Assembly (NCBI GenBank): GCA_958450365.1 | Contig: CAUEEP010000889.1 | Coordinates: forward strand, 434,001-498,000 | Length of the DNA: 64,000 bases | Origin: Mesorhabditis belari | Taxonomy: Eukaryota > Nematoda > Chromadorea > Rhabditida > Rhabditidae | Direction of reading: 5' to 3' | Shown here: positions 45,377-54,779 of the stretch, in pieces | How positions within the stretch are numbered: the stretch's first letter is position 1 | How the letters are laid out: every line of letters starts with the position of its first letter | The notes under the pieces: generated by a model | Database searches by the model: none | The model's input: only the letters and a program-made list of their open reading frames with translations | What the model was told of the DNA's origin: nothing | Position numbers and translations under genes: made by a program

Positions 45377-46245
45377 TTAAAGCAGCCTTTTGGTTATAGC
45401 TCTAATTTGTTGATTAATTGTTATGAGCGTCAAATCTTTTCCTTTCAAAGCTTTCAAAAACGAACCCTCTTCTTCTGGAAGCAAATGCGTGGGTTCTTGG
45501 GCGTAATCAAGAGCCATCACAACGCATAAAGCGTGCCCTTTCACATCTTTCGCTTTTTTATTACATTCGTGAACTTTTCGACGATATTGAGGCTTTAAAC
45601 GGGCTAATCTGGAAATTTTATACACGAAATGAGTGCGCCAGAAAGCGAGCGTTCATCCTGGAAAGCACAAAATCGAAAAAAAAAAACCGTTTACTAGCTT
45701 TCTGCAAAAATTTCATTTCAGAAAAATTTCATTAATTTGAGCATGTACTTTGAGCTCTTGTAAACGCTCAAACCTTTGAAACGATCGATTTGAAAGCACC
45801 AAAGTCCCTAGTGCTTTCCAGAATTTCTGAAAGCTCACTTTTTCGTCGACACTGCAGCCATCAGCCCCGAGAAAGCTTGGTCGAGCCAGTGCTGCATCAA
45901 TTCGACACCTAGAAAAAAAAAAAAAAAAAATGTTGAAAGTTTGATTTTTTTTTTTTACACAAAAAACATTGTGTGACATCCAGATAGGGGAAAAAATTCC
46001 TTTTTAAAGTTATCTCATCGAATTTCTCTACCCGATTCGGCGCTCATCGGCACATCAGTCTTTTTTCCATCAAAATACGGGTTATTTTCGTTTTTCTCGT
46101 CGTCGATGATCACTTTTGAGTGAATTTTTGTGAAAACTGAAAAATGAAACGTGAAAATGGCGAAAATGGCGTAATAATGTAGAGGAATTTTTTTTTTTCC
46201 TTTTAAAATCTCACCAATTATCAGTAGAATTGCTCGGAAAAACAT
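45377..46245 (-). CDS. Secreted N-terminal part, probable 5' exons of the MLT-10-like gene
   Basis: Exons 46215-46245, 46032-46136, 45839-45908, 45377-45608, all GT-AG and phase consistent, 145 residues. MFFRAILLIIVFTKIHS is a short hydrophobic signal-peptide-like start. Then a polar segment (IIDDEKNENNPYFDGKK), ELMQHWLDQAFSGLMAAVST, and a basic Cys-containing segment (LKPQYRRKVHECNKKAKDV, HALCVVMALDYAQE). It ends at TAA (45377-45379) after ITKRLL. I see no in-phase donor before that stop to join exon 43936-44076. Either this is a small separate secreted protein or the MLT-10-like gene is broken or mis-assembled here. Orientation, proximity and the secreted start favour one gene. Confidence 0.6.
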
Positions 46246-46359
46246 TGCTTTTAAGGGAATTTCGATTTCTAAAAGTTTTGGAACATAAGGGAACATAAGG
46301 GAATTTCGATTTCTAAAATGTTTGTTAAAGAAAAAAAAGAGTTGAATCGTTTTAAAAGT

Positions 46360-46725
46360 TGAAAAAAGAGTTGAAACTGTTTTAAAATCATTCAACTGTT
46401 ATAAAAAAGGGTTTAAAACCATTCAGCTGTTTTAGAACAGGTTTTAAAGCCATTCAACTGTTTTAAAGCAGTGTTTAAAACCATTCAACTGTTATAAAAC
46501 AGGTTTTAAAATCATTCAACTGTTTTAAAAAGGGTTTTAAAGCCATTCAACTGCTTTAAAACAGGTTTTAAAACCATTCAACTGTTATAAAACAGGTTTT
46601 AAAACCATTCAACTGTTTTAAAGCAGGGTTTAAAACCATTCAACTGCTTTAAAACAGGTTTTAAAGCCATTCAACTGTTTTAAAACCATTCAGCTGTTTG
46701 AAAACCATTCAACTCTTTTAAAATA
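46360..46725. repeat. ~31-bp repeat CATTCAACTGTTTTAAA
   Basis: About 12 imperfect units (AAAACAGGTTTTAAA, ACCATTCAACTG). The array lies in the region where the promoter of the MLT-10-like gene would be. Confidence 0.9.
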
Positions 46726-46851
46726 GAAAAATGAAAGCTAGAAATGTTTAGAAAACATTGTGATTTAAATGAGTGAAACTCTTTACTCGAGTTCGAGTCT
46801 TTTTCGTGAGAAATTTTGTTTGTTTTTTGATTTTCACATAGCTACAGTAGT

Positions 46852-47600
46852 GGACAATGAAATATGATATTCGAAAAACGATCGTCAGATCGATCGTCAC
46901 GTTCGCGCGTCTGTAACTCCCTTGTCTTTACCGCATTTATCTAAATATAAGTATTGCCATTGTGTAGCCATTGAAAAGAGCTTTCAGAAAATGGATAACA
47001 CTACGAGTTTAAACTCAAAGATAATAGATTAATCTTGTAGACAAAGTGTTGTAGATAATCTTGTAGACAATCTTGTAGACAAACTGTTGTAGACAATCTT
47101 GTAGACAAACTGTTGTAGATAATCTTGTAGACAAAGTGTTGTAGATAATCTTGTAGACAAAGTGTTGTAGATAATCTTGTAGACAATCTTGTAGACAAAC
47201 TGTTGTAGATAATCTTGTAGACAAAGTGTTGTAGATAATCTTCTAGACAAAGTGTTGTAGATAATCTTCTAGACAAAGTGTTGTAGATAAGCTTGTAGAC
47301 AAACTGTTATAGATAATCTTGTAGACAAAGTGTTGTAGATAATCTTTTAGACAAAGTCAATTCATTGTACTATATTGTACTGGACAATACTTTGAAAAAC
47401 GATCGTCACGTTCGCACGTTCGCACGTCCGTAACTTCCTTGTCTTTGAGTTTAAACTCGTAGTGTTATGCATTTTCCGAAAGCTCTTTTCAAGGGCTACA
47501 CAATGGTAATATTTATATTTAGAAATACGGTAAAGACAAGGGAGTTACAGGCGCGCGAAAGTGACGATCGTTTTTCAAATATCATATTTCATTGTCCAGT
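46852..47600. mobile_element. Two inverted ~180-230 bp MITE copies around a minisatellite
   Basis: 46852-47022 and 47375-47600 are oppositely oriented copies of the element at 47920-48168. Shared words: GTGGACAATGAAATATGATA, AAAACGATCGTCA, GAGTTTAAACTC, TACACAATGG. 47030-47360 between them is a CTTGTAGACAAAGTGTTGTA repeat. Confidence 0.82.
47030..47360. repeat. TTGTAGACAAAGTGTTGTAGATAATC minisatellite
   Basis: About 12 units of 14 or 26 bp mixed. Start and end fall exactly between the two MITE halves. Open frames on the minus strand (YLQHFVYKI) are artefacts. Confidence 0.93.
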
Positions 47601-47764
47601 AGTGTAGCTAGAAAAACCCGCTCTCAACCGGCTTTTTCAGTACTTGTTTATGTTTTCGCAAAGAGATGAACAAGATTATGTTGTCAAAAGTTGAGATTTC
47701 TTCAAATTTCTTCAAATTTCATCAAATCTAATATAGTTGTACTATACTAAAATCGAAAATTCAA

Positions 47765-47850
47765 AAAGCGAGAGCTAACCGACGCTACCGTGGGTCGAAC
47801 TCGGATTGTATAGGCTGTAGAAAAATGCGCTTTTCACTGCACCATACGAC
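47765..47850 (-). tRNA. tRNA-like remnant (A- and B-box-like)
   Basis: On the minus strand GGTGCAGTGAAAAGCGC (A-box/D-arm-like) is followed about 25 bp later by GAGTTCGACCCACGG (B-box/T-arm-like). The T stem pairs at four of five positions, but I could not fold an anticodon or acceptor stem. Likely a tRNA pseudogene or SINE head. Confidence 0.3.
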
Positions 47851-47919
47851 AATGCCAGACCTACAGTACTGGACGATGAATTTCGGTCATTGATAGCGGA
47901 AAGCGTTTTGCGCTTTTAC

Positions 47920-48168
47920 AGTACTGGACAATGAAATATGATATTTGAAAAACGATCGTCACTTTCGCGCGTCTGTAACTTCCTTGTCTTTGAGTTTAAA
48001 CTCGTAGTGTTATGCATTTTCCGAAAGCTCTTTTCAAGGGCTACACAATGGTAATATTAAAATTTAGAAATACGGTAAAGAAAAGGGAGTTACAGACGCG
48101 CGAAAGTGACGATCGATCTGACGATCGTTTTTTTCAAATATCATATTTCATTGTCCAGTACTGTAACT
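47920..48168. mobile_element. Complete ~249-bp MITE, CAGTACTGGACAATGAAATA termini
   Basis: The left end CAGTACTGGACAATGAAATA and the right end TATTTCATTGTCCAGTACTG are perfect inverted repeats, with TA outside each. Inner repeats ATCGTCACTTTCGCGCGTCT and its complement extend the arms. No coding. It is the third copy of this family within 1.3 kb. Confidence 0.9.
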
Positions 48169-48252
48169 AGGGTAAAAGCACGAAATTCCGGTGAGCTTTC
48201 GTTTTTGAAGCAAATAAATCTTACAAAATCGAGTATGGAAATTGATAATCTA

Positions 48253-48749
48253 TTGGGTTGAGGAGAATGAGTCGGCGCCGAACTTTAAAGGGACTTTTTG
48301 CACACATAAAGCCTTCTTTAAATATACGTTTGGTTTCATCAAAAGGATCCACTATTTCTCTACAAAATCACTTTTTGAGAGATTCCACAAAGCTTTTCTT
48401 TCGTCGAGTTTATGAACTTCGAAACGCAGCTGGTTAAAATGGCAAAGAGCCCGACTCATCATTTGAACAGTTTCTTTCACATAAACCTTCTTTGGTGTTT
48501 ATATAAAAAAGATAGAGCACATTCAATTACTTAAGTTGCCAAATTTGCAGGAAGATCCCACCAATGCTTTTTTCTAGATCACAGTTTGTAGTTTTTGTGA
48601 AAAAATGGCTTTTTCTTGAGCGGAGGCGCTGTTTGAATTTTCTTTTAAATGTCATTTTGTAGAGAATTAGTTAACCATTCTACTCATATCAAACGCATAT
48701 TTTAGACATTTTTTTGATTTTCGGCGCCGACTCATTCTCCCCAACCCAA
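48253..48749. mobile_element. 497-bp mariner-type MITE with ~30-bp inverted repeats
   Basis: Left TTGGGTTGAGGAGAATGAGT then CGGCGCCGAA. Right end is the complement with one change (GGGG for GAGG). TA flanks at 48251-48252 and 48750-48751. The TTGGGTTG tip resembles the mariner tip TTAGGTTG. The interior has no transposase-like frame. Confidence 0.85.
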
Positions 48750-48769
48750 TAGGTTATTAGATGATGTAT

Positions 48770-48880
48770 GAATCATCCTAATAACCATTCACCATCAAAT
48801 CATCATCAAATCACCATTTAATAACCATCAAATCACCATCTAATAACCTAATAACCATCTAATAACCTAATAACCATCTT
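48770..48880. repeat. AACCATCTAATAACC/ATCAAATCATC repeat
   Basis: Short irregular repeats leading into the LINE tail. Confidence 0.75.
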
Positions 48881-49235
48881 ATAATAATAATAATACTTTA
48901 TTCAAACGATAAAGTGAAAGAAATGATAGAGAAGTGCACAGTGATACTTAATCATACAATACATACTGAAATCAATAAGCCAATTACTTACGGCAAAGAG
49001 CCACTAGATCTAAAGCATCGATACGTTTCTTGAATATGAAAAATCGACTGAATTTCTCGTATGTCTTTTGGGAGCAAGTTCCATAATCTAGCGGCTCTAA
49101 CGGGAAATGAATTTGATAAAGAGGCATTGGAAGCAAAGCCACTTCTGGCCACTTCTGGGCCCTGACCGCGGTTTAAATTTGAAAAAGTCTATAAACAAAG
49201 GGCTAATCTGTTTACAACGGAGGATTTTGAAAGTT
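48881..49235 (-). mobile_element. LINE 3' end, minus strand, truncated
   Basis: On the minus strand SNSFPVRAARLWNLLPKDIRE is the conserved C-terminal RLWN-LP stretch of non-LTR reverse-transcriptase ORFs. After a one-base frame change comes FFIFKKRIDALDLVALCRK and a stop (ending at 48986). The 3' UTR ends in ACTTTATCGTTTGAATAAAG then (TATTAT)n, a LINE-type tail. Confidence 0.78.
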
Positions 49236-49252
49236 TAAATATTTAAATTTTA

Positions 49253-49360
49253 AATAAATAAATAAATAAATAAATAAATTAATTAATTAATTAATTAATT
49301 AATTAATTAATTAATTAATTAAATTAATTAATTAATTAATAAATAAATAAATAAATAAAT
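49253..49360. repeat. (AAAT)n / (AATT)n array between two LINE ends
   Basis: AAATAAAT units change to AATTAATT and back to AAATAAAT. The array separates the two head-to-head LINE fragments. Confidence 0.95.
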
Positions 49361-49862
49361 ATGCCGTATGCCCGTTGTTTCCCATCGAAAGAAATTCCTT
49401 GCTATTCTGATCGACTTGCTCTTTTTGACCTTAAACCCTTATCCCATCGCCGCATTTATTTTGATTTGGTCTTATGCTATAAAATCATCTTCTCTCCTAA
49501 CTCTCATCCGGAACTTAAAGGACTCTTTAAGATTTCGAATCACGCCAGAAGAACTCGTAGTCACAACTTTCAGATTACCCCCTTTCAAAGCTTTCATAAC
49601 CGCCAACTGTATCATTCTTTTGCTTGTCGTGTTCCTCGTATTTGGAATAATTTACCTTGTGATATTTTTTCGTCTCTGAACTATTTTAAATCCTCAATAT
49701 ATAAGCTCGATCTTGTAGCTCTGTCAATTTTAAATTAGTTTTTAATGTCATGTGTTTGTATATCAATTATCTTTCTTCGTTTACGCTGTTCAATCTGTTT
49801 GCATTGTCACTTTTCCTTGTCGGATAAAGTATATATACTACTTTCAAATAAATAAATAAACA
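49361..49862 (+). mobile_element. LINE 3' end, plus strand, with C-terminal ORF and AAAT tail
   Basis: The frame 49361-49738 (125 aa) holds CYSDRLALFDLKPLSHRRI, DLVLCYKIIF and CRVPRIWNNLPCDIF, ending KLDLVALSILN. This is the typical C-terminal part of LINE ORF2: R-L-x-L-x-L-x-x-R-R, then R-x-W-N-x-L-P. It shares the LDLVAL ending with the minus-strand fragment, so both are one family. The 3' UTR ends in AAATAAATAAAT at 49846-49862. Confidence 0.85.
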
Positions 49863-49864
49863 AA

Positions 49865-50310
49865 ATCTCTCAAATTGGAAACGCATAAAAAATAAATTGA
49901 TTAAATTCGACGAAATTTCGACGCTTTAAAGAAAAATGAAGCGTTGAAGAAAACTTGAATTTAAAGCTTTAAAAGCCCGTTTCTCAATCACTCGCTCAAT
50001 CTCAATGTTATGTCAAAATTTCAATTCGACACCCTCAAATTACCTAGAAAAATAGAAAAACAACTTTTGGAATATAGAAATTGGTTAATATTAGCTTTTT
50101 AGAGCTTTTTTTACGCTTTAGAGCTTTTTTAAAACGCGAAAAAAGGTGCGCTAATGGGCAAGGTGCGCAAATGTCCGGGTGCGCAAAAAAAAAAAGCTCG
50201 CATTTGTCCCACTCCCGTGTTTTTAGCCTTTTCAAGCTACGATTTAAATCACAATGAGCAGGTGAGAACCCGTAAAGTATTAAATTGAAAGAAAATAAAA
50301 ACCAAAAACG
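49865..50310. other. Intergenic DNA, no gene seen
   Basis: It holds TGCGCAAATGTCCGGGTGCG-type words similar to the foldback element at 43 kb. The open frame on the minus strand has no domain. Confidence 0.45.
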
Positions 50311-50316
50311 AAAAGC

Positions 50317-50355
50317 GGGATCGAACCCCGATCGGGAGGCCATTCCACTAGGCCA
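50317..50355 (-). ncRNA. tRNA-derived head: A and B boxes with the middle deleted
   Basis: The minus strand reads TGGCCTAGTGG (perfect A-box type) at 50355-50345 and GGGGTTCGATCCC (perfect B box) at 50329-50317, only 15 bp apart. In a tRNA they are more than 30 bp apart, so the anticodon arm is missing. It is continuous with the minisatellite at 50340-50550. Confidence 0.55.
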
Positions 50356-50550
50356 CTGGATCCACTAGGCCTAGTATCCACTAGCCATTCCACTAGGCCA
50401 CTGGATCCACTAGGCCTAGTATCCACTAGCCATTCCACTAGGCCACGGGATCCACTAGGCCTAGGATCCGCTAGCCATTCCACTAGGCCACTGGATCCAC
50501 TAGGCCCAGTATCCACTAGCCATTCCACTAGGCCACTAGGCCACTGGATT
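50340..50550. repeat. ~45-bp minisatellite built from a tRNA A-box segment
   Basis: Units of CCATTCCACTAGGCCACTGG, ATCCACTAGGCCTAGTATCC. Each carries the complement of TGGCCTAGTGGAATGG, the A-box region of the adjacent tRNA-like head. Confidence 0.85.
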
Positions 50551-50799
50551 TCTTTTTTCTATATTCTTTTATCAATCAATAAAATTAGAAAAAGAAAAGG
50601 AATTCGATTTGAAAAAGGCAAAAGACAAAAGACAAAAGACTTTCAGGATTTTACGAAAAGGTCATCGATCATAAAAGTGATTGCAAGTGGGGAAATGATT
50701 GATGGAAACGCGCACGGGAAAGGGGGCAAATGATCGAAATGTTCGAAGTGATCGAAATTGATGGGAACATAAAAGTGATCAGTTTTCTTGAAATCGAAA

Positions 50800-51220
50800 T
50801 TCTAGCTCATTGAACACGTTATGTGATATCCGGATCCAGAAAATATTACTGTCGACTCCTTTCTAGGCATCTATGAAATAGAAATAACGGTGATAGAACG
50901 CACCAAAAAATTCAAATGATCAGTTTCGCTTAAATCGAAAATCTAGCTGATTGAGAATGTTATGTGATATCCAGATCGAAGAAATATTAACTTAGATAAT
51001 CTCCTAGACATGCATGAAATAGAAATAACGGTGATAGAACGCACCAAAAAATTCAAATGATCAGTTTCGCTTAAATCGAAAATCTAGCTGATTGAGAATG
51101 TTGTGTGATATCCAGATCGAAGAAATATTAACTTAGATAATCTCCTAGACATCTATGAGCTTGAAAAAAGGGTGATAGAACGCACCAAGACATTCAAGTG
51201 ATCAGTTTCGCTTAATTTTG
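50800..51220. repeat. ~125-bp repeat, about 3.5 copies, with GTGATATCCAGAT
   Basis: Shared words: ATCAGTTTCGCTTAAATCG, GAGAATGTTATGTGATATCC, GGTGATAGAACGCACCAA. GTGATATCCAG is another variant of the recurrent motif. Confidence 0.9.
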
Positions 51221-51375
51221 ACTTAATTGTGACTAAAAGAGGACTGAAAAGGACAGCTAGAAGCAGTTAGAAGTTAGAAGTAATTGAAGGTATTAGATAT
51301 GCCAAGTTTCTATAATTTTAGCATTTTTAGATTAAAAATATAGAGGTTAGAGGGATTTGTTTAAGAAAAAGTCGG

Positions 51376-51855
51376 TTTTGTTTTGTTTTATTTTATTTTG
51401 TTTTATTTTGTTTTGTTTTGTTTTGTTTTGTTTTGTTTTGTTTTATTTTGTTTTGTTTATTTTGTTTTATTTTATTTTATTTTATTTTATTTTATTTTGT
51501 TTTATTTTATTTTATTTTATTTTGTTTTATTTTGTTTTATTTTGTTTTATTTTGTTTATTTTGTTTTATTTTGTTTATTTTATTTTGTTTTGTTTCATTT
51601 TGGTTTCCTTTTTTCCACCTATTGACAGGTTTTTCCACCTATTTTGGTTTCCTTTTTTCCACCTATTGACACAGACACAGGTTTACAGTATTCAGTGTTC
51701 TTTAAAGTATTCTTTTAATCTGTACAAGTCTCGTAGTTGAGCTTAAAATAGAAAAAAGAAAAAATAGAAATAAGAAAAAGTCGGTTTTGTTTTGTTTTGT
51801 TTTATTTTGTTTTGTTTTATTTTGCTTTGTTTCATTTTGTTTTGTTTTCTTTTGT
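51376..51855. repeat. TTTTG/TTTTA pentamer arrays, two blocks
   Basis: 51376-51600 and 51783-51855. They are separated by a CCACCTATTGACA duplicated stretch (51615-51680). GTTTACAGTATTC lies after both blocks, so the whole segment is a direct duplication. Confidence 0.93.
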
Positions 51856-51927
51856 TTTCCATTTTGCACCTATTGACACAGGTTTACAGTATTCTTTTAA
51901 TCTGTACAAGTATCGTAGTTGAGTTGA

Positions 51928-52050
51928 GTACAAGTAGCACAAGTACAAGTAGCACAAGTACAAGTAGTACAAGTACAAGTAGTACAAGTCCAAGTAGCAC
52001 AAGTACAAGTAGTACAAGTACAAGTAGTACAAGTACAAGTACAAGTATCG
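51928..52050. repeat. AGTACAAGTAGCACA repeat
   Basis: 15-bp AGTACAAGTAGTACA-type units, about eight copies. Confidence 0.92.
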
Positions 52051-52399
52051 TAGCTTAAAATAGAAATTTAGATAAATGTAATTAAACTTTCTTTTTTTCA
52101 AAACCCTTTTTCAAAACCCTTTTTTTTAAAAATTAATTCCGGAATAGATTTGGGTTTTTTGTTTTGGTCGATTTTCGATTTTTAAAAAAAGGGAAAAGAA
52201 AACGGGGAAATGTCATGTTGAATTAACAAAAATTCAAGAACGATCAAACAATTTGGAGCAAAAATTCCCCAGAAATAAAAAAAAAAAAAAAAAAAACTTG
52301 AATTTCTTTAAAATGAGTTTTTCTTTAACAAAAAACTAAAGAATTCAGGCTTCAAGAAATGAAATTTTAAAATCGAAAGAAAAAGATCGATTTGAAATG

Positions 52400-52862
52400 A
52401 TCTTTTGGCGTACTGAGTGCCAGGATGACCGCCAACGGCTTTACATTCGCGCTCTTGCAAACGCACGCTCTCTAGCACACTAGAACTCGAATCCTCGTTT
52501 TGACAGAGGAGCGTTTGTTGATGACAACTGATTTAAGTGACTATTTAAGCGTCCTGTGTTCCAGGATGGCTGAATATGGCTTTACATTCGCGCTCTTGCA
52601 AACACAAGCTCTCTGGCACACTAGAACTCGAATCCTCGTTTTGACAAGGAGCGTTTGTTGACGACAACTGATTTAAGTGACTATTTAAGCGTCCTGTGTT
52701 CCAGGATGGCTGAATATGGCTTTAGATTCGCGCTCTTGCAAACGCACGCTCTCTAGCACACTAGAACTCGAATCCTCGTTTTGACAGAGAAGCGTTTGTT
52801 GACGACAACTGATTTAAGTGACTATTTAGGCGTCCTGCGTTCCAGGATGGCTGAATATGAAT
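52400..52862. repeat. ~143-bp repeat, 3 copies, related to 32.4 kb family
   Basis: Units hold TTCCAGGATGGCTGAATATG, GCGCTCTTGCAAACGCACGC, TAGAACTCGAATCCTCGTTT and GATTTAAGTGACTATTTA. The TTGCAAACGCACG and ACTCGAA words match the intronic repeat at 32380-32855. Confidence 0.93.
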
Positions 52863-53515
52863 TGGAAATCGAATTCCTGTAAGCGCTTTTGCACTTTTCT
52901 TTGTGCTTTGGAAATGCAGGGTTTTTTGGGGCGCTCTAGGTCAAAAAAAATGGGATATGAGCAGATAAAAAAAACGCTAAAAGCTAAAATCCCAAAGATC
53001 ATCCTTAGAGAAAAGCGGGAAAAGAGGCTTTTCTTTTTTCTATCAGGAAGTGATTTTTCTCGTTTTTTTTCCTAATTCTTGATTGAAAGAATGAAAAAAT
53101 GCGTAAAATTTTAACGATTTCGGCATTTATGCGGTTTCTTTTGAAGCGCTTGAAGAGATTTATGGGAAGAGATGAAGAAGAGATCAAGAAGAGATCGAAA
53201 GGGAATCGAAAGGAAAGGAAATCGAAAACACTGCATTTTGCTCTAAGGATCGAGAGGGTTTAAGAGAAAATTCGGGAAATTCGGTCAATTCGGTCAAAAG
53301 TTCGGGGTTTCTCCGACGAGAGTGTACTTGGTGAAGCAAAGCACAGAGATTCTTCAGCAATTTGCTAGGGTTTAGTGGTTCTGGGGTGCACAAGGCGCAT
53401 TGGAAATCGAGAGCAAGATGCTAAGATGCTGAGATGCAAGATGCTGAGAAAGCAAGCAGTTGTGTAAGCAGGAGAAACATTTCGTTTAGTGTAGAGAGTG
53501 GTTTTGAGACAATGT
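52863..53515. other. Intergenic DNA, no supported gene
   Basis: Short open frames exist on both strands, but there is no domain, splice chain or repeat pattern to support them. Confidence 0.45.
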
Positions 53516-54015
53516 GTACAGCTATTGTAAGTCTGGGAATGGTTTAGAGATCGAGAATGGGTTAAGGAAGGGCTATTGTAAGCCTGGGAATAGTTTAGAG
53601 ATTGAGAATGGGTTAAGGAAAAGCTACCGTGGCCTGGGAATGGTTTAGAGATCGAGAATGGGTGCAGGAAGAGTTACCGTGTCCCTAGGAATGGCTTAGA
53701 GACCAAGAAAGGGTTAAGAAAAGTTTAGAGTGTTTAGAAAGACCAGGGAATGAGTTGTGGGTTAATAGCTAAGGCTAAAGCTAATCGTTAAAGCTAATAC
53801 CTAAAGCTAATCACTAAAGCTAATAGCTAAAGCTAATAGTTAAAGCTAATAGCTAAAGCTAATCACTAAAGCTAATCGTTAAAGCCAATTGTTAAAGCTA
53901 ATCGTTAAAGCTAATCACTAAAGCTAATACCTAAAGCTAATAGTTAAAGCTAAAGCTAATACCTAAAGCTAATAGTTAAAGCTAAAGCTAATACCTAAAG
54001 CTAAAGCTAATATCT
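53516..54015. repeat. ~60-bp GGGAATGGTTTAGAGATCGA repeat, then AAAGCTAATAGCT repeat
   Basis: 53520-53710 has about three and a half units. 53775-54015 has a 12-bp TAAAGCTAATCG/CAC/ACC repeat. Confidence 0.88.
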
Positions 54016-54755
54016 TTAACTGAGTGCTTCGGCTAATAGAATTGACATCAGAAATTCAGAAAGCTTTCTGAATTTGTGATTTTGAAAACGAATATTAAAA
54101 GAAGAAAATGAAATGAGCTACAGTAATCAAAAAATATTGCTGAGAAAGGTTTGCGAACTGACAAATGACAATGATGGATTGCGATTCGAATCTCGGGGGG
54201 GAATCTCGGAAAGGAGAGGAGGCATTTTGAGAAAGAAAAACGCTGAACTCTATCCACCGCTCGCTTATCCAATTATTTCCCTTTCTCGAAAATCTCAAGC
54301 ATCTCTTCGCTTTTCGTCAGGAATTCGTCAAAATTTTCTCTATCGAACTGTAATGGTTGTGATTAAGAAGAAGAAAAGAACAATAGTGGTCATAAAGTAG
54401 TCACAAAGTAGCCATTTCTAGTCATAAAGTAGCTTAAGAATGACCGAATAGCACAAAAGGTTCCCCCCAAAAGCGCTTACAACGTAACAAGAAGACGTAG
54501 TATCCAACATAAGATTAATACTCTTGAGAAAGAGTATTAATCTATCGTTCTGGTGACACAAATATTAGTAAAACCAGTCTCTCTACAATGTTAAACCAGT
54601 TATCTAAACAGGATTTAAAATCTCAAGGGTAGCATAAAGTAAAGTGAATTTTATAACGTTACTGTTTATTAGTAAAGAACCGAAATGCAACAATACCCAT
54701 TACAAAAACATCTGATAGAACAGGGAATAGGAGATTTCTAGATGCTATTGGTTTG
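54016..54755. other. Intergenic DNA
   Basis: It contains the word ATTTCTAGTCATAAAGTAGC (near 54413). That word recurs at 55815-55875 on the other side of the 35-bp array. No gene seen. Confidence 0.5.
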
Positions 54756-54779
54756 CATAGTCTGGGCACAGGGTACAGG

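Noticed and set aside
47765..47850. Functional tRNA gene
   Set aside because: A- and B-box-like words are present but no anticodon stem or acceptor stem pairs. Kept only as a low-confidence remnant.
51357..51740. Phe/Leu-rich membrane protein
   Set aside because: TTTTG/TTTTA pentamer array.
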